Assembly: GCA_018881555.1 (NCBI GenBank)
Contig: JACAXG010000502.1
Coordinates: 1 to 64,000, forward strand
From: Amblyornis subalaris
Taxonomy: Eukaryota > Chordata > Aves > Passeriformes > Ptilonorhynchidae
Length of the DNA: 64,000 nt
Direction: 5' to 3'
Within the stretch, counting starts at the first letter, position 1. The number at the start of each line of letters is the position of its first letter. This document shows positions 49,064 to 59,949 of the stretch, one piece after another. Position numbers and translations under genes: made by a program. The notes under the pieces were generated by a model. That model saw only the letters and a program-made list of their open reading frames with translations, searched no databases and had not been told where the DNA came from.

Positions 49064-49852
49064 GTAAGTTCCCATTCTACATATCTTCAAATGAAAGTTT
49101 TTGAAGGATGGAAAAATCTATATACAAGTATCTACACGCATAAAGACATTCTTCTGATCCACATTATAAAAAATGTAATTTATAAGCGCCTATAAATCTA
49201 ACTAAATTGTTTAATTTTCAAAAAGAAACAGTGGCTATTCAGGTTTGAAAAATTAGAAAATATGGTCTCTTCTTTTTAACTCAAGGCAGGTATAGGACAA
49301 AAGGTTTTTTCACCTCTCATCAATTTTAAAGCTGAAAATTAAACAGTTAAAAATTACCAGTAAAAACATGACTACACCAGTAAAGGTAACCAAGAAGCTA
49401 TTCCTTTCTATCAATTGTTCAATGCTTCCATTTACTATTTAAAATATTTTAAAATTTCAAATCCCTCTGAATACAATAGGGCTGTAAAGACCATTTCTTG
49501 ACAAAAGGTGGTCAATATAGCTTTTTGCTATGAAGCAAATGGAAAAGGAAATATTTAATTAAAAGGGACGAAGTAAATAACATTTCCCAAAATAATTTTC
49601 AATTAAATATGCAAATTAATGATTCTGAAATTAGTTTAAAATGTATTATTTTAATACTGGTTCAGAATTTGTTTGGGGTCACTGATTTAATACTGGTTAT
49701 TTCCCTTATTTTAATCTGCTACAATTCTCTTTAAATCCCAATGCATATCAAAGAAAATACTGATGAAATTAGTCTGATTTTTTTTTTTTTAATAATGTGA
49801 CTTAAAATCCAGGTGCCACACTAACTACATTGCCTTGGTTTTGTTTTGTCAG

Positions 49853-49949
49853 ACTGGTTTATGTTGCAGGTCGTGAAGGGCACATGCTAAAGGTGCTATC
49901 TTACATTAGTGTTAAGCATTTAACACCAGCACCTGCTATCATGTTTTAT
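49853..49949 (+). CDS. SLC7A9: SLC7A9 exon 10
   Basis: Acceptor TTTTGTCAG, donor TTTTAT|GTAAGT, 97 bp, phase 2 to 0. It encodes [17 protein letters not shown], then [15 protein letters not shown]. The frame is open. Confidence 0.92.
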
Positions 49950-50128
49950 GTAAGTATATATTCTAAGTAGAGAAAAATTATCAACAAAAATTCTCCAGTA
50001 ATACGTACTTTCACAGTTTCTTGCAAGCAGTATTGATACATACCTTTAATTATCTAGACAAGAAAATTGCTAAATACGACTGTACAAAACCCTCAGCTTC
50101 TCTAATTTGAACATATTCATTCCTGAAC

Positions 50129-50831
50129 TATGGCGGTGGCTTGACCTGCAGCTGGAGATGCTGCAGAGGATAAGCCAGCCACACAAGTAACCGAGAAGCC
50201 AGTGGGGCCAGGGAGCCCAGGTGTTTTATTAAGTAAAGGCTCCGAGGTCCAGGATCTCCCCCTAGATTGTGGCAAGGAGGAAAGTCTCTCTCACACAGGC
50301 CTTGGAGTAGTGTGCTCCCCCATTCATTTGGTATATCCTTGTCAATCTATGTTCTGTATATGGTTATGTTCCAGAATGTTCTCCCTCACTCGATGCCCCA
50401 TTGGCTTTGTTCCCCTGCTCCTCCCCTTACCTACCCTTATTGGTTTGTATACTGCTACTCCACCTTTTCTCCTCCCCCTAACCCTAGTGTGGTTGGCCCT
50501 CAGGGTTCACTCCACCCCTTGTCTGTACTGTATAAAACCTTGTGTCACCCTATTCTTTTGGCTTTCCTTCCCTGACCCTTCAAGAATAAAAACGTTCTGT
50601 GGAACATCATAAGGAGAGCCCACCTCCGACTCTTTATTCCCGTCTTAAAGTGTCGGCTGTGTGACTGCCTGCTTAACCACCTGCGCTGGTGGGATTAGCG
50701 GGTGGAAGGCACGGCACTGTGCCTTTCCCACCGGCAGTCGCACACTGCACCGAGGCACCGCCGGACAAGCGTGAGGCTTCTAGGAAGGTTATGGCCAGTG
50801 ACCTCCAGCTGGACGAGGCCACGCCGTGACA
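50129..50831 (+). mobile_element. solo LTR in SLC7A9 intron 10, 6-bp TSD CTGAAC
   Basis: 703 bp between CTGAAC (50,123-50,128) and CTGAAC (50,832-50,837). The right end is GTGACA; the left end reads TATGGCGG, probably an altered TGTGGCGG. TATAAAA at 50,531-50,537 and AATAAA at 50,585-50,590 give the + orientation, the same as the gene, so its poly(A) signal could cut the host transcript. A 6-bp duplication is typical of class II ERVs. Confidence 0.78.
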
Positions 50832-51406
50832 CTGAACTGGATTTTAAAAATAAAAATGGCTAAGAATCAACAGCATGAAAACAAAAACTTACATGAATAA
50901 TTAGTATTAGGGAATCCTTTGACAAGATGCTTTCAAGCAAGCTGTCACTACCCTGTTTCCTCCATGTAGGAATACATTTACATCTCACTAAAAAAAATCC
51001 AGTCAGTAAATACATTTAAGAATAAATCTAGAACATCCTGTTATTTTTATTGTACCCAATTATCTTCAAGGCAAAACAAGATATATTCAATCCCAGTAAC
51101 ATGAAAAACCTAGAAATACATTTTATATCTTCAAAATATTCAGTCAGCAATAAAACAGATTAATGCATAAAAATTATAAGTCTCTTGACTTAAAATGGAT
51201 TTAAGATTGCACACAAAAATAACCACATGTTGGCAAGATGTAGTCACGATCTTTAAGGGTGCTGCAATACACTTATTCCCAAATGTTTAAGCAAAAGCAT
51301 TCACAGTTCACACTCCGGAACACTAAGCATGCAGCTGTATTGAAACATAAGTAAAATTCAGTTGTCTTCTATAATAGACTACACTAATTTTTGTTTTCAT
51401 TTTTAG

Positions 51407-51552
51407 GGTGCCATTGCTATTATTTATATTATTCCTGGTGACATTGACACACTAATAAATTACTTTAGTTTCGCAGTCTGGATATTTTACGGTTTAAATT
51501 TGCACTCATTGTTATGAGGTTTACAAGGAAGGAACTCAGGAGACCTATTAGG
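51407..51552 (+). CDS. SLC7A9: SLC7A9 exon 11, frameshifted
   Basis: Acceptor CATTTTTAG, donor ATTAGG|GTAAGC, 146 bp where 150 is expected. The frame reads [14 protein letters not shown], then [13 protein letters not shown], then breaks. The homologous reading resumes in another frame at ATG 51,514 ([13 protein letters not shown]). Between GGT 51,491 and ATG 51,514 there are 23 nt instead of 27, a net loss of 4 nt. Unshifted, the frame hits TGA at 51,515. Confidence 0.9.
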
Positions 51553-52121
51553 GTAAGCTCATCGTTCTGTAAGGCTTTTCCTCCATTCCAGAGATGCTGT
51601 AGCATGAATTCATCCTAAGTATCTGGATATTTAAACAGCACCCTTGCACATATTCCTTGGTTTTTTNCTCCCCTTACCAGAAACCTAGCCATTTAATTGT
51701 AGTTCTGCACTAGGACAAAGCTCATAAGTCCTGGGAAAAGATTACACAATCTTCACTTGCGCAGACCACAGAGCATAAGCCAGATTTTCAGAGATGGGAA
51801 ATTGAAGTCAGCAGACTACAACTGAAAGAGTATTTTAAATAAGACCCCAGATGATATTGCACTTAAGTCAGGTCCTAGATTTATTAAAATGCAAATTTTT
51901 ACACTGCAATTTGCAATATAGACAAAGGGATTTTAGTGAATAACTTAGCAGAAGAATTTTCCCTATCCATATTTTTTGCTAATCTTTCAATTGCCCAATC
52001 CAATTCCAGAAATTTTAGGAGGAAAAAATGCATAAGGCAATCAAAATATTCTTTAATACAGGCAGCTTCTGTAAGAACAGCTGAAGAATGGAGAAGTGAT
52101 TTTATTCTTTGTATCTTGCAG

Positions 52122-52296
52122 ATACCCATCATCATTCCCATCATAGTGACACTGGTCTCAATTATACTGGTATTGGCAGCAATCATCAGTGCACCTGAAC
52201 TGGCCTATTTGTACTGTATTTTATTTATACTTAGTGGACTTATAGTTTATGCACTTTTTGTTCATTTAAAATTCAGCTGGCCCCAAAAAATATCAA
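52122..52296 (+). CDS. SLC7A9: SLC7A9 exon 12 (TM11-TM12)
   Basis: Acceptor TATCTTGCAG, donor TCAA|GTAAGT, 175 bp, phase 0 to 1. It encodes IPIIIPIIVTLVSIILVL, then YLYCILFILSGL and KFSWPQKIS. The open frame extends into both introns, but only this part matches the family. Confidence 0.9.
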
Positions 52297-52978
52297 GTAA
52301 GTACACCTCAGGTAGCCAGCTCCGAACTCAACAAACACTTGCTAAACTTGAGATTAATTACGACAAGGAAGCTCATTGTCTGGTACATCCCATCTAAAGC
52401 ACGTGAGCGGGATGTGGAGGGAAGCAATTCCCCTAACATGTAGTGGGCTTTACTGAAGACTTATTTTACTCCTTCCTGTTGAAAAAAAGTAATGTCTGAC
52501 TTGAGGAAAAATTAAACTTAATTCACAAAAAACAACACATCACTGGAGTAGCACAAAAAACCTGACTTTTAAAGTTAACAGAACTAATTAATCTGTAAAG
52601 TTAGTTTTTCAATTATCTGTATTTCAAAACATTGCTTTAGCAATTAACTAAATATTAGCAGACATAAATTCTTATGTCACCAAACACTGGGCTTTTAGCC
52701 CCAATTATCTATTTTANTATACTTACTAAAGAAAATGTTAACACCATTAAGATAAAAAAATAATCACAGTGCTGAGTACAGTGAAAGGTGNGAGAACCCA
52801 GCATGACCATTTATAAACTGATTGGATAGTCTCCAAAGAAATTCTTTTATATTCTCTCAGGTAAGACAGGATACACAGGTATTTCTAAGAAGCTAATTGG
52901 AACTAGCTGAGTACAACAGGATTAGTAGTTCTACAGACATTCAAAAAATCCGTCATCTGTCTCTCCTGTCCCCTAGGA

Positions 52979-53040
52979 TTATTAATTATAATGTATTAAT
53001 TAAATAATTGTAATTAATTTTAATTTTAATTATGTAATTG
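52979..53040. repeat. A/T-only TAATTA-rich tract
   Basis: Overlapping TTAATTA, TTTTAATT and AATTAAT words in intron 12; nearly no G or C for 60 bp. It looks like a simple A/T-rich sequence. Confidence 0.7.
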
Positions 53041-53255
53041 GAGGCATTGTTCTCTAATGTAAGTTTGGAAACGTGGAATGCTGCAGTTTGGATCTTAAGA
53101 CTGTTTATTCCCCACCCGTTATTTTTTCATTTTGAAATAGAAATAGAGATAAGACAGACAACTACTCAGAAGGATTATTTTCTCACTTAGAAAAATAGCC
53201 TGAATAAGAAATATTGTTCTCTCATAAAGCCTCTAACAATAAATCTTTTCCTCAG

Positions 53256-53371
53256 ATCCCATCACTATGCACCTCCAGATGCTTTCGGAAGTTGTTCCAG
53301 AAGAGGAAGTCACTGAATTAAATATTTTATACCTATCAGGTTGTTTTAAAGTGCTGTACTGGTTGAAGTAG
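53256..53371 (+). CDS. SLC7A9: SLC7A9 exon 13 (C-terminus), probable stop loss
   Basis: Acceptor TTTTCCTCAG, phase 1. It encodes PITMHLQMLSEVVPEEEVTE, then 17 extra residues (LNILYLSGCFKVLYWLK) to TAG 53,369-53,371. Human b0,+AT ends where the TTA codon lies here (53,318-53,320), so an ancestral TAA or TGA has probably become TTA. Confidence 0.85.
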
Positions 53372-53462
53372 ATTCAATTTAGATATACTTGCTAAATTGT
53401 TATGTTCATACTGGTGTATTAGTTTTGCAACACTTTAGTACTTGAAAACATTAAAGATGTAT

Positions 53463-53468
53463 AATAAA
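53463..53468 (+). terminator. SLC7A9 poly(A) signal
   Basis: AATAAA lies 92 bp after the present stop codon and is followed about 20-50 bp later by a GT-rich stretch (GGTTTTGTTGTT). It is a good candidate 3' end, retained despite the coding damage. Confidence 0.65.
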
Positions 53469-53859
53469 AGATTTCTAAGCCACATTACAGTGTCCAGCAA
53501 AGCTGGTTTTGTTGTTTCCTAATAAGTTATGGTGCCTTGTTTTCTGCATTAAAATTACTCAAAAAACCTTTCAGTTATGAAGACAGCAAAACTTAGCAGC
53601 ACTAGTGCCAAGATGCTTTTGATGACACTGTGGAAAGAACAGCACAGGTCTTATTTACAGCATCACAGAAAGGAAAAAAATCACATTAACACTAGACTAG
53701 CGCTATCGTAGCAAATGTTTGGTTCTTAGACCAAACGGGAGTGGGCGCTGGAGGGCGCTGTGCAGCAGCGGAGACCCCGCGCCCTGTGGGAGGATCCCAG
53801 CTGGGAATGGCCTCACTGCTCCCGGCAAAACGCAAGGGCACACAGAGATTCCGCTAAAC

Positions 53860-56800
53860 TTCCCTGCCCTTTGCAAACTTATTCACACCACAATCAAGTG
53901 GCGGTCACTTTTCCTTTTAACCTGTAAACTGCCTGCATGCCCACGGTACGCTGCACTTTCATGCTCGGCTTTATGTACCTTCACATGCTTTCAGTCTTGC
54001 AGAGTCCAAAATGTCCATCTACTTCTTGCAGATAAAAATGCATCAGCACAGAAGCAGTCCAACAAACTGCTTCTGTCAAAACAGGCTGGTGCCATGCACC
54101 TTCCTTCTCAGCTCTACATACCATCACATTCTATCACTCCTGCCATCGGAATTGAAATGGAAAAGTTTGCAGCTACAGCTCGCACAGATAAATGTGCCAA
54201 GACAAAAAGACCTCAGACCTTGCCACTTACATTTGGAACCTTGTACTTGCTCCACGATGAAGTGGCAATCACTTTTTACTTGCTCACCATTATGCACTTT
54301 CAAACTTGCAGAGTCCAAAGTGTCAATATACCTCCCGCACAGAAAAACGGGCCAGGACAGTTGCTGGTTTACCCCTTCTCCCCAAAGCCTTTCAATTACA
54401 CTCTACACACTGCAGCAATACACCTTCCTTCTCAGTTGTATGTTTTGTCACACCTTTTCACTCGCAGTCCTCAATTTCAAATTGTCCAGCAGCTGGTCCC
54501 CCACAAAAGACAACATAATAAAATCTAGTGCTGTCAGTCACCTTCCCCTACCACACACCCAGTGTACTCTGCACCTTCTTTTTCAACTGTATGTAACATC
54601 ATAGAGTTCCTGTCTTGCCCAGTGTCCAGCATGCCCGCACACTCACACACACAAATGTGCCAGGATATAGGCTGTTGCTGGATTAGCCCTTCTGCTCAAC
54701 GCCTTTCAACTACACACCACACACTGAGGGTATGCACGTTTCTATTTAGCCGCATCTCACAGAGAAGAAAGTTTTAGGACTAAAAGAGTTCTTAGGTTTC
54801 CCCTTCTCCTGTCAGCCTTTAAACCACACAAGCACACTCAGGCTATTCACCTTCCTTCTCACATATATGTACCATCACATTTATTTACTCTCACAGATCC
54901 CAGTTTCAAACATTAAAATGTACAGCAAGTGCTCTCATACAAAAGGTCCTAGGACAGAAAGCCAGCCCTGATTTTCACCTTTTCCTGCAACCAAGAAACT
55001 ACACCAAAAACACAACCGCTATGCACTTCTCACCTGTTTGTACCATCACAAACTCTCAATCCAGTCTAAATCTAAACTGAAAATATCCAGCTACAACTCG
55101 TACAGATGTGTGCCATGGAAGAGAGCTTTTGCTGACCTTCCCTCTTATCATTGCAAACTTCGAACAATCAAGTGGCAGTCACTTTCTCCTTGCAGCCTGT
55201 AAACTGTACACATACCATGGAAGTCTGCATGTTCTTCTCAGCTGTAAGTGCCATCACACACTTTCAGTCTCTCAGAGTACAATATATATCTAATGGAGAA
55301 AAATTTGACAGGACAAACACAGGTGCTGGATTTCCCCTTCACCTTGCAGCCTTTTATGAACACACACACTACTGGGGCTATGCACCTTCCCTCTCAGCTA
55401 TATGTTCCATCATATTTTTTCACTGTCAGATCCCAGATGTCCAGAACATGCTCCCATTAAGAAAAAGGTCCTAGAACAAAAAGCCAGCATTGGTGTTAAC
55501 CTTCTCCTGCTGCCTGAAAGCTACACTAAAGACACTGCTCTTATGCACTTATTCTCAGCAATATGTACCATAACATTCCATATCACAGAGTTTAAAGCTA
55601 AACAGAATTGTTTCCAGAAAGAGGTCTAAAAGTAAAATGTCCAAGGACAAAGAGATTTCTCTGACCTTCCATCTTACAAGTGTCAGTCACCCTCCTCTTG
55701 TGGCCTGAAAACTGAGCACACACCGTGGTGCTCTGTTCGTTCATTCTCAGGTGTATGGACCATCATGCACTTTCACACTCAGAATGTCTAATGTGTCCAA
55801 ATATAAGACATATAGAAAAAAAGGACAGAAGCAGTTGCTGAATTACCTTTTCTCATCATAGCCTTTCAACTACACTCCACACACTGGGACTGTGCATGTT
55901 CCTTCTAAGCTATGTATTCTGTCACATTCTTTCACTTTCACTGATCCTCGTTTCAAACCTTAAAATGTCCATCAGCTGGTCCCATACAAAAGGTCCTAGA
56001 AGGGAAGCTGAGGGATGGCATTCATCTTCCCCTTTGTAGCATACATGCTACACACACCTTGCATTATTTTAGTGTGTTTTCCAAGCTAATTTTCATACAC
56101 TTTCATTCTTGCAGAGTCCAAAGTGTTCATATAATCTTCTTACACAGAACAATGTGCCAAGACAAGACAGTTATCGGATTATTCCTTCTTTCTTTAAGCC
56201 TTTCAACAAACCACCAAAATCTGGGCCTATGCAAGACTGAAAGTGAATGAAAGTGCAGAATATAATGGTGGGTGTGCACTTCACAGGTTGTAAGGGGAAA
56301 GTGACTGCCACTTGTTTGTGGCACAAATAGAAGTTTTCAAAGGTAAGTAGGAAGGTCAGAGAAAGCTCTTTCCTGGCACATTACTCTGTGTGAAACTGAT
56401 TGATTTAGCTTTGGACTCCATAAGATTGAGAGAATGTTACCTTACACATAGAGGGGAGCCAAGTGTTTGGTATGGTTTATATGCTCCAAGGGGAAGATGA
56501 ATGCCAGCACTGAATTTTTATTCTAAAACATTTTGCTCCTGAACATTTTAATGTTTGAAATTGGAATCTGAGAAAATGAAAGTTAAGTTATATATAGCTT
56601 AAAATGTGTGTTGTTGAAAGCCTTTGAGAAGAAGGTATAATACAGCAAGTAGTTCTGTCTTGGCACAGTTTTATGTGCAAGAGATATATGGACAGTTTAG
56701 ACCGCAAGACTGAAAATGCATGATAATATGAGCAGCTGAGAGTGGACATGCAGTCCGTGGGCTTTGTGCAGTTTCCAGACTGCTCAAAGGAAAGTATCTG

Positions 56801-59296
56801 CTCCTTGACTGTAGTGTGAATACAAGATTGCAAATGGAAGGGAGAAGATCAGGAAATGCTTTCTGTCCTGTTTGTGGAGTTGTATGCGGAAACTGTTGTT
56901 TAGCTTTGGACTCTGTTAAATTGAGGGAATGTGATGATACATATAGCTGAGAAGTAAACTGCATGGCCTCAGTGTGTGGTGTGCAATGGAAAGGCTGCCA
57001 GAATAAGCAAGTGCTTCTGACCTAGCACATTTTTCTGTGCAAAAAATAGATGTACACTTCACACACAGTGAGACTGAAAGTGTATGATAGTACCTACAGC
57101 TAAGAAGAAATGTGCAGAGTACTCTGGGGTTGTCTGCAGTTTACAGACTGCAAGGGGAAGATCAATGCCACTGCCTGGTTCCTGTCCTTAGACCTTTTTT
57201 TATGGGAGCAGCTGCTGGACATTTTAATGTTTGAAGCCAGGATCTGTGAAAGTGAAAGACTAGGTACACAGAACTTGAAGACGAGTGTGTATCTCCAGAG
57301 TCTATGACACACTTCAATGGGTGCAACTTCTATGTTGAGCCAACATGACCATTCTCAGCTGACAGCTTTTGTGACTGTGCCTTTTGCCGAATTTTCCAAT
57401 TTTGTTCCTGGGCTTTGAATGTGAAAAAAATGTGACTATATACATGGCTGAGAAGAAACGTGCATAGACCCAGTCATTGCTGTGTAGTTCGAAGGTTGCC
57501 AGCAACATCTTCTGTCCAGGCACATTTTTCTGTGCAATATGTAGATAGACACTTTGAACACTGCAAGACCAAAAGTGCGTAATGTTGCTTAGANCTGAGA
57601 AATAAAATGCAGAGTACCATGGGTTGTCTGCAGTTTACAAGCTGCAAGGGAAAGGTGACCATCACTTGATTGTGATGCAGATAAAAGTTTGCAAAGGCAA
57701 GGGGAAGGGCAATGAAGTTTTCTATTCTAGAACATTTTGTTCCAGAGTAGTGACAAGACATTTTCAAACTTTGGAATTGCATATCTGGTGGTTTAGAAAT
57801 AACCATGGAACATTTACTTCCTTTGCAAGTACACACCACCATCGTGTGAAGTTGTTGAACGGTGACAGTGGGGAGGTAAAAGGCACCGAGAGTTTTTTTC
57901 CTGGCATCTTTGGCATGAAAGCAGTCAGTGATGTTGTTCCTTTTGGGATTCTGGCTCTGAAGAGAGTGAAGAGAACCAGGAGATGTTTGCAGTTTCCAGG
58001 CTGGGAGGAGAGGGTTCCAGGATCTTATTATTTTGGAGCAGTTGCATGATGTTTTATATCTTGGTTCTGTGAGACTGAAAGAATATGCAGCTGAGAAAAA
58101 AAAAGAAACATAGCACCAAGCTGTGTGGTGCAGTACAAGAGACGAGAGTTAAAGATGGAGCAAGCAGATTGCTCATCTGGAATCTTCTGTGAAAAAAATT
58201 TTGGCTGGACATTTTCAGTTCTCTAGTTTTGCTCTTCAGATGTGAAAGAATTTGATATTACACATAATTAGAAAAGGTGTATGCAGCTGAACCAAAGTAA
58301 GCATAATACCAATGTGTGTTGTACAGTTTAAAGCTCCACAGAAAAAGTGATGCCCAGCACTCTCTCTTTCATTCTAGGACATTTTGTTTAAGAATCCACT
58401 TCAGAAGTGGATTTTGAAGCGTCTAGACGAGATTGAAAAGATAGGATTCCACATGCAGCTTTGAAGAAACTACACCTTCCATTTGAAACCCTTGATTAGC
58501 ATCAGAATCAAGGGGAGAAAAGAATTTGTGTGCAAGGAAAGAACCCTTAATGGATAACACCTTCTCCATGCAGCTTCTCAACTCCACACCACAGCATCAC
58601 TCTATGTGCATTCCTTATCAGCTTTTTGTACAGTCACATTCAAAGCTCAGGCACAGAATTGAAGAAGTTCAGCCAAAAGCTCATTCACAATCAGTGCCAG
58701 CTGAGAATGCTCTTGCTGCTTCAACATGTAACTCACCCATGTTAAACTCCATCACGGAACCTGGAGATAAGCACTTTCCTACACCTTCAAGGTTTTGTAG
58801 TCCATGCAGCTGTATCTCCACAGAGAAGTGTCAAAACAGAAGACATTCCTAACTTGCTTCTCTTCGCAGCCTTTAAACTGCACACAACACACTGTGGCTC
58901 TGTACCTTTCTTCTCAGCTAGATGTGCAGCACATTTTTCACTCTTGCAGATCCATTGCAAACTTCCAGCAGCTGCTCCCATAAGATAGACTCTAGAAGAA
59001 AAAGTCAGTTCTGGGCTGCACCTTCCCCTTTCCACATGTCACCCACACCAAGCACACTTCTGCACAATGTTCTTCCCTTCTCAGCATCTTCTGCCATCAC
59101 ATTTTCTGAATCTTGCAGTCTAAAGCTAAACGGAATTGTTTGGGCTCAGATAGGAATATGTACAAGCACAGGTAGCTGTGCCGGACCTTCCCTCTCACAA
59201 TTGATCACTGGAATGCTGCAGGCAGTCCAGTGGCAGGAATGCTGTTCTTGCAGCCTGTACACTGCACACACAACCATGATACTCCACTGTGGCCGT
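53860..59296. repeat. degenerate satellite-like array of about 155-bp monomers, 5.4 kb
   Basis: The monomer core is CTTCTCAGCT-GTATGTACCATCAC, then TTTCA-CTTGCAGAG, then a Cys/Ser-codon-like GTCC tract, ending with a TGCACCTT block. Core positions in the first part are about 53,957, 54,104, 54,274, 54,432, 54,582, 54,744, 54,862, 55,023, 55,235, 55,393, 55,543, 55,745, 55,900 and 56,081; most spacings are 147-170 bp. Orientation switches twice: forward to about 56,225, reverse from about 56,235 to 58,480, forward again to the ERV-2 LTR. It is not related to the array at 14.8-18.6 kb. A G+C-rich stretch at 53,735-53,850 precedes it. Confidence 0.75.
56235..58480 (-). repeat. inverted middle block of the 155-bp array
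   Basis: Reverse-complement cores (CAGCTGAGAAG or CAGCTAAGAAG preceded by GATAATA- or GATAGTA-type words) lie near 56,431, 56,581, 56,725, 56,930, 57,085, 57,258, 57,435, 57,583, 58,085, 58,260 and 58,450. Spacing is again about 150-205 bp. Confidence 0.7.
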
Positions 59297-59665
59297 TGTA
59301 TCAAGGCGGGTGGAGAAGAACACAAAATACAATCCAAGGAGTACGCGAAAAAGGTGGCAAAAAATGGTATTATTTATTAATATACTGACCTCTTTATACC
59401 TTAGTACACCTGAATGCCATAAGGTCATTGATCCCTTGACCATCCACCTCTCAGGATGATTGGTTAGATCCAACTACGCCGTATTGAAAATATTTTTCCA
59501 AACATGCAATAACAATACTACATAACAACTCACAGGTGTACGATAAGATGTTTTTCTAAAAGAAAGCAACTCGCTCTTTTCCATAGCTTTCTATGGGAAA
59601 GGACAGCTTCTCACAGAATACAAGAAGTCAGAAAATTCCTCCGCTAAAGCTTTTCAGTATCCACA
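59297..59665 (-). mobile_element. 3' LTR of ERV-2, 369 bp
   Basis: Minus-strand reading begins TGTGGATACTG directly after a purine tract (AAAAAGGGGGAAT) and ends CTTGATACA. A TATAAA (plus 59,393-59,398) and AATAAA (plus 59,373-59,378) are present. Ends TGT...ACA are proper. The 6 bp beyond the end, plus 59,291-59,296, should be the target duplication; its partner is outside the window. Confidence 0.75.
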
Positions 59666-59949
59666 ATTCCCCCTTTTTGTTTAAGACCAAAAGATAGTGT
59701 TTGCAATCCTTGTGGGATCCCTTGCAGTAAGGAGAACAAACACAGCATAAGGGGTCCGCTTGGTAATGGCCAGTTACCAAGTGGAACTTAAATCAGACAC
59801 TGATTCAAGACAGGCAGAGAAATTCTCCAGCGGTGCCATGAGAAATACATCTAACAAACCCAATTCTACATTCATTATNGATTCTAAACAGCCTTAAGGG
59901 CTCTACATCAGTTACTAGTTCTGAATAGCCTTAAGGGCTCTAACATTCT
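59666..59949 (-). other. non-coding stretch between integrase and LTR of ERV-2
   Basis: No env-like frame is visible. It holds a direct repeat of GCCTTAAGGGCTCTA at 59,891-59,905 and 59,928-59,942 (37-bp period). The stretch could hold an RNA transport or packaging element, but nothing proves it. Confidence 0.5.

Larger units (their letters stand above)
41601..53468 (+). pseudogene. SLC7A9: SLC7A9 (b0,+AT amino acid transporter), damaged copy with all coding exons 2-13
   Basis: b0,+AT is the 12-TM APC-family light chain that pairs with rBAT (SLC3A1) in kidney and gut brush border. It exchanges cystine and dibasic amino acids for neutral ones. All twelve coding exons are found, and their phases join correctly. 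Residues match human b0,+AT closely ([62 protein letters not shown]). The Cys that forms the disulfide with rBAT is kept (FYPGC). Lesions: TAG 44,070-44,072; net 4-nt loss near 51,491-51,513; probable stop loss at 53,318-53,320; GLGIF for GSGIF; GC donor at 41,727. Alternatives are sequencing error, or a decayed duplicate with an intact copy elsewhere. SLC7A15 is less likely because CEP89 precedes it. Confidence 0.88.

Noticed and set aside
51936..52121. Upstream part of the frame that contains SLC7A9 exon 12
   Set aside because: It is intron: a good acceptor (CTTGCAG) lies at 52,121 and family similarity starts only after it.
41601..53468. Assignment to SLC7A15 (arpAT) or SLC7A13 instead of SLC7A9
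   Set aside because: CEP89 lies immediately upstream on the same strand, and the sequence blocks and C-terminus fit b0,+AT best; a family tree would settle it.
41601..53468. Processed (retro) pseudogene of SLC7A9
   Set aside because: All introns are present with matching phases and splice sites.
53719..54528. A 269-codon open frame on the + strand
   Set aside because: It runs through the diverged 155-bp array, has no conserved domain and overlaps another long frame; array composition explains it.
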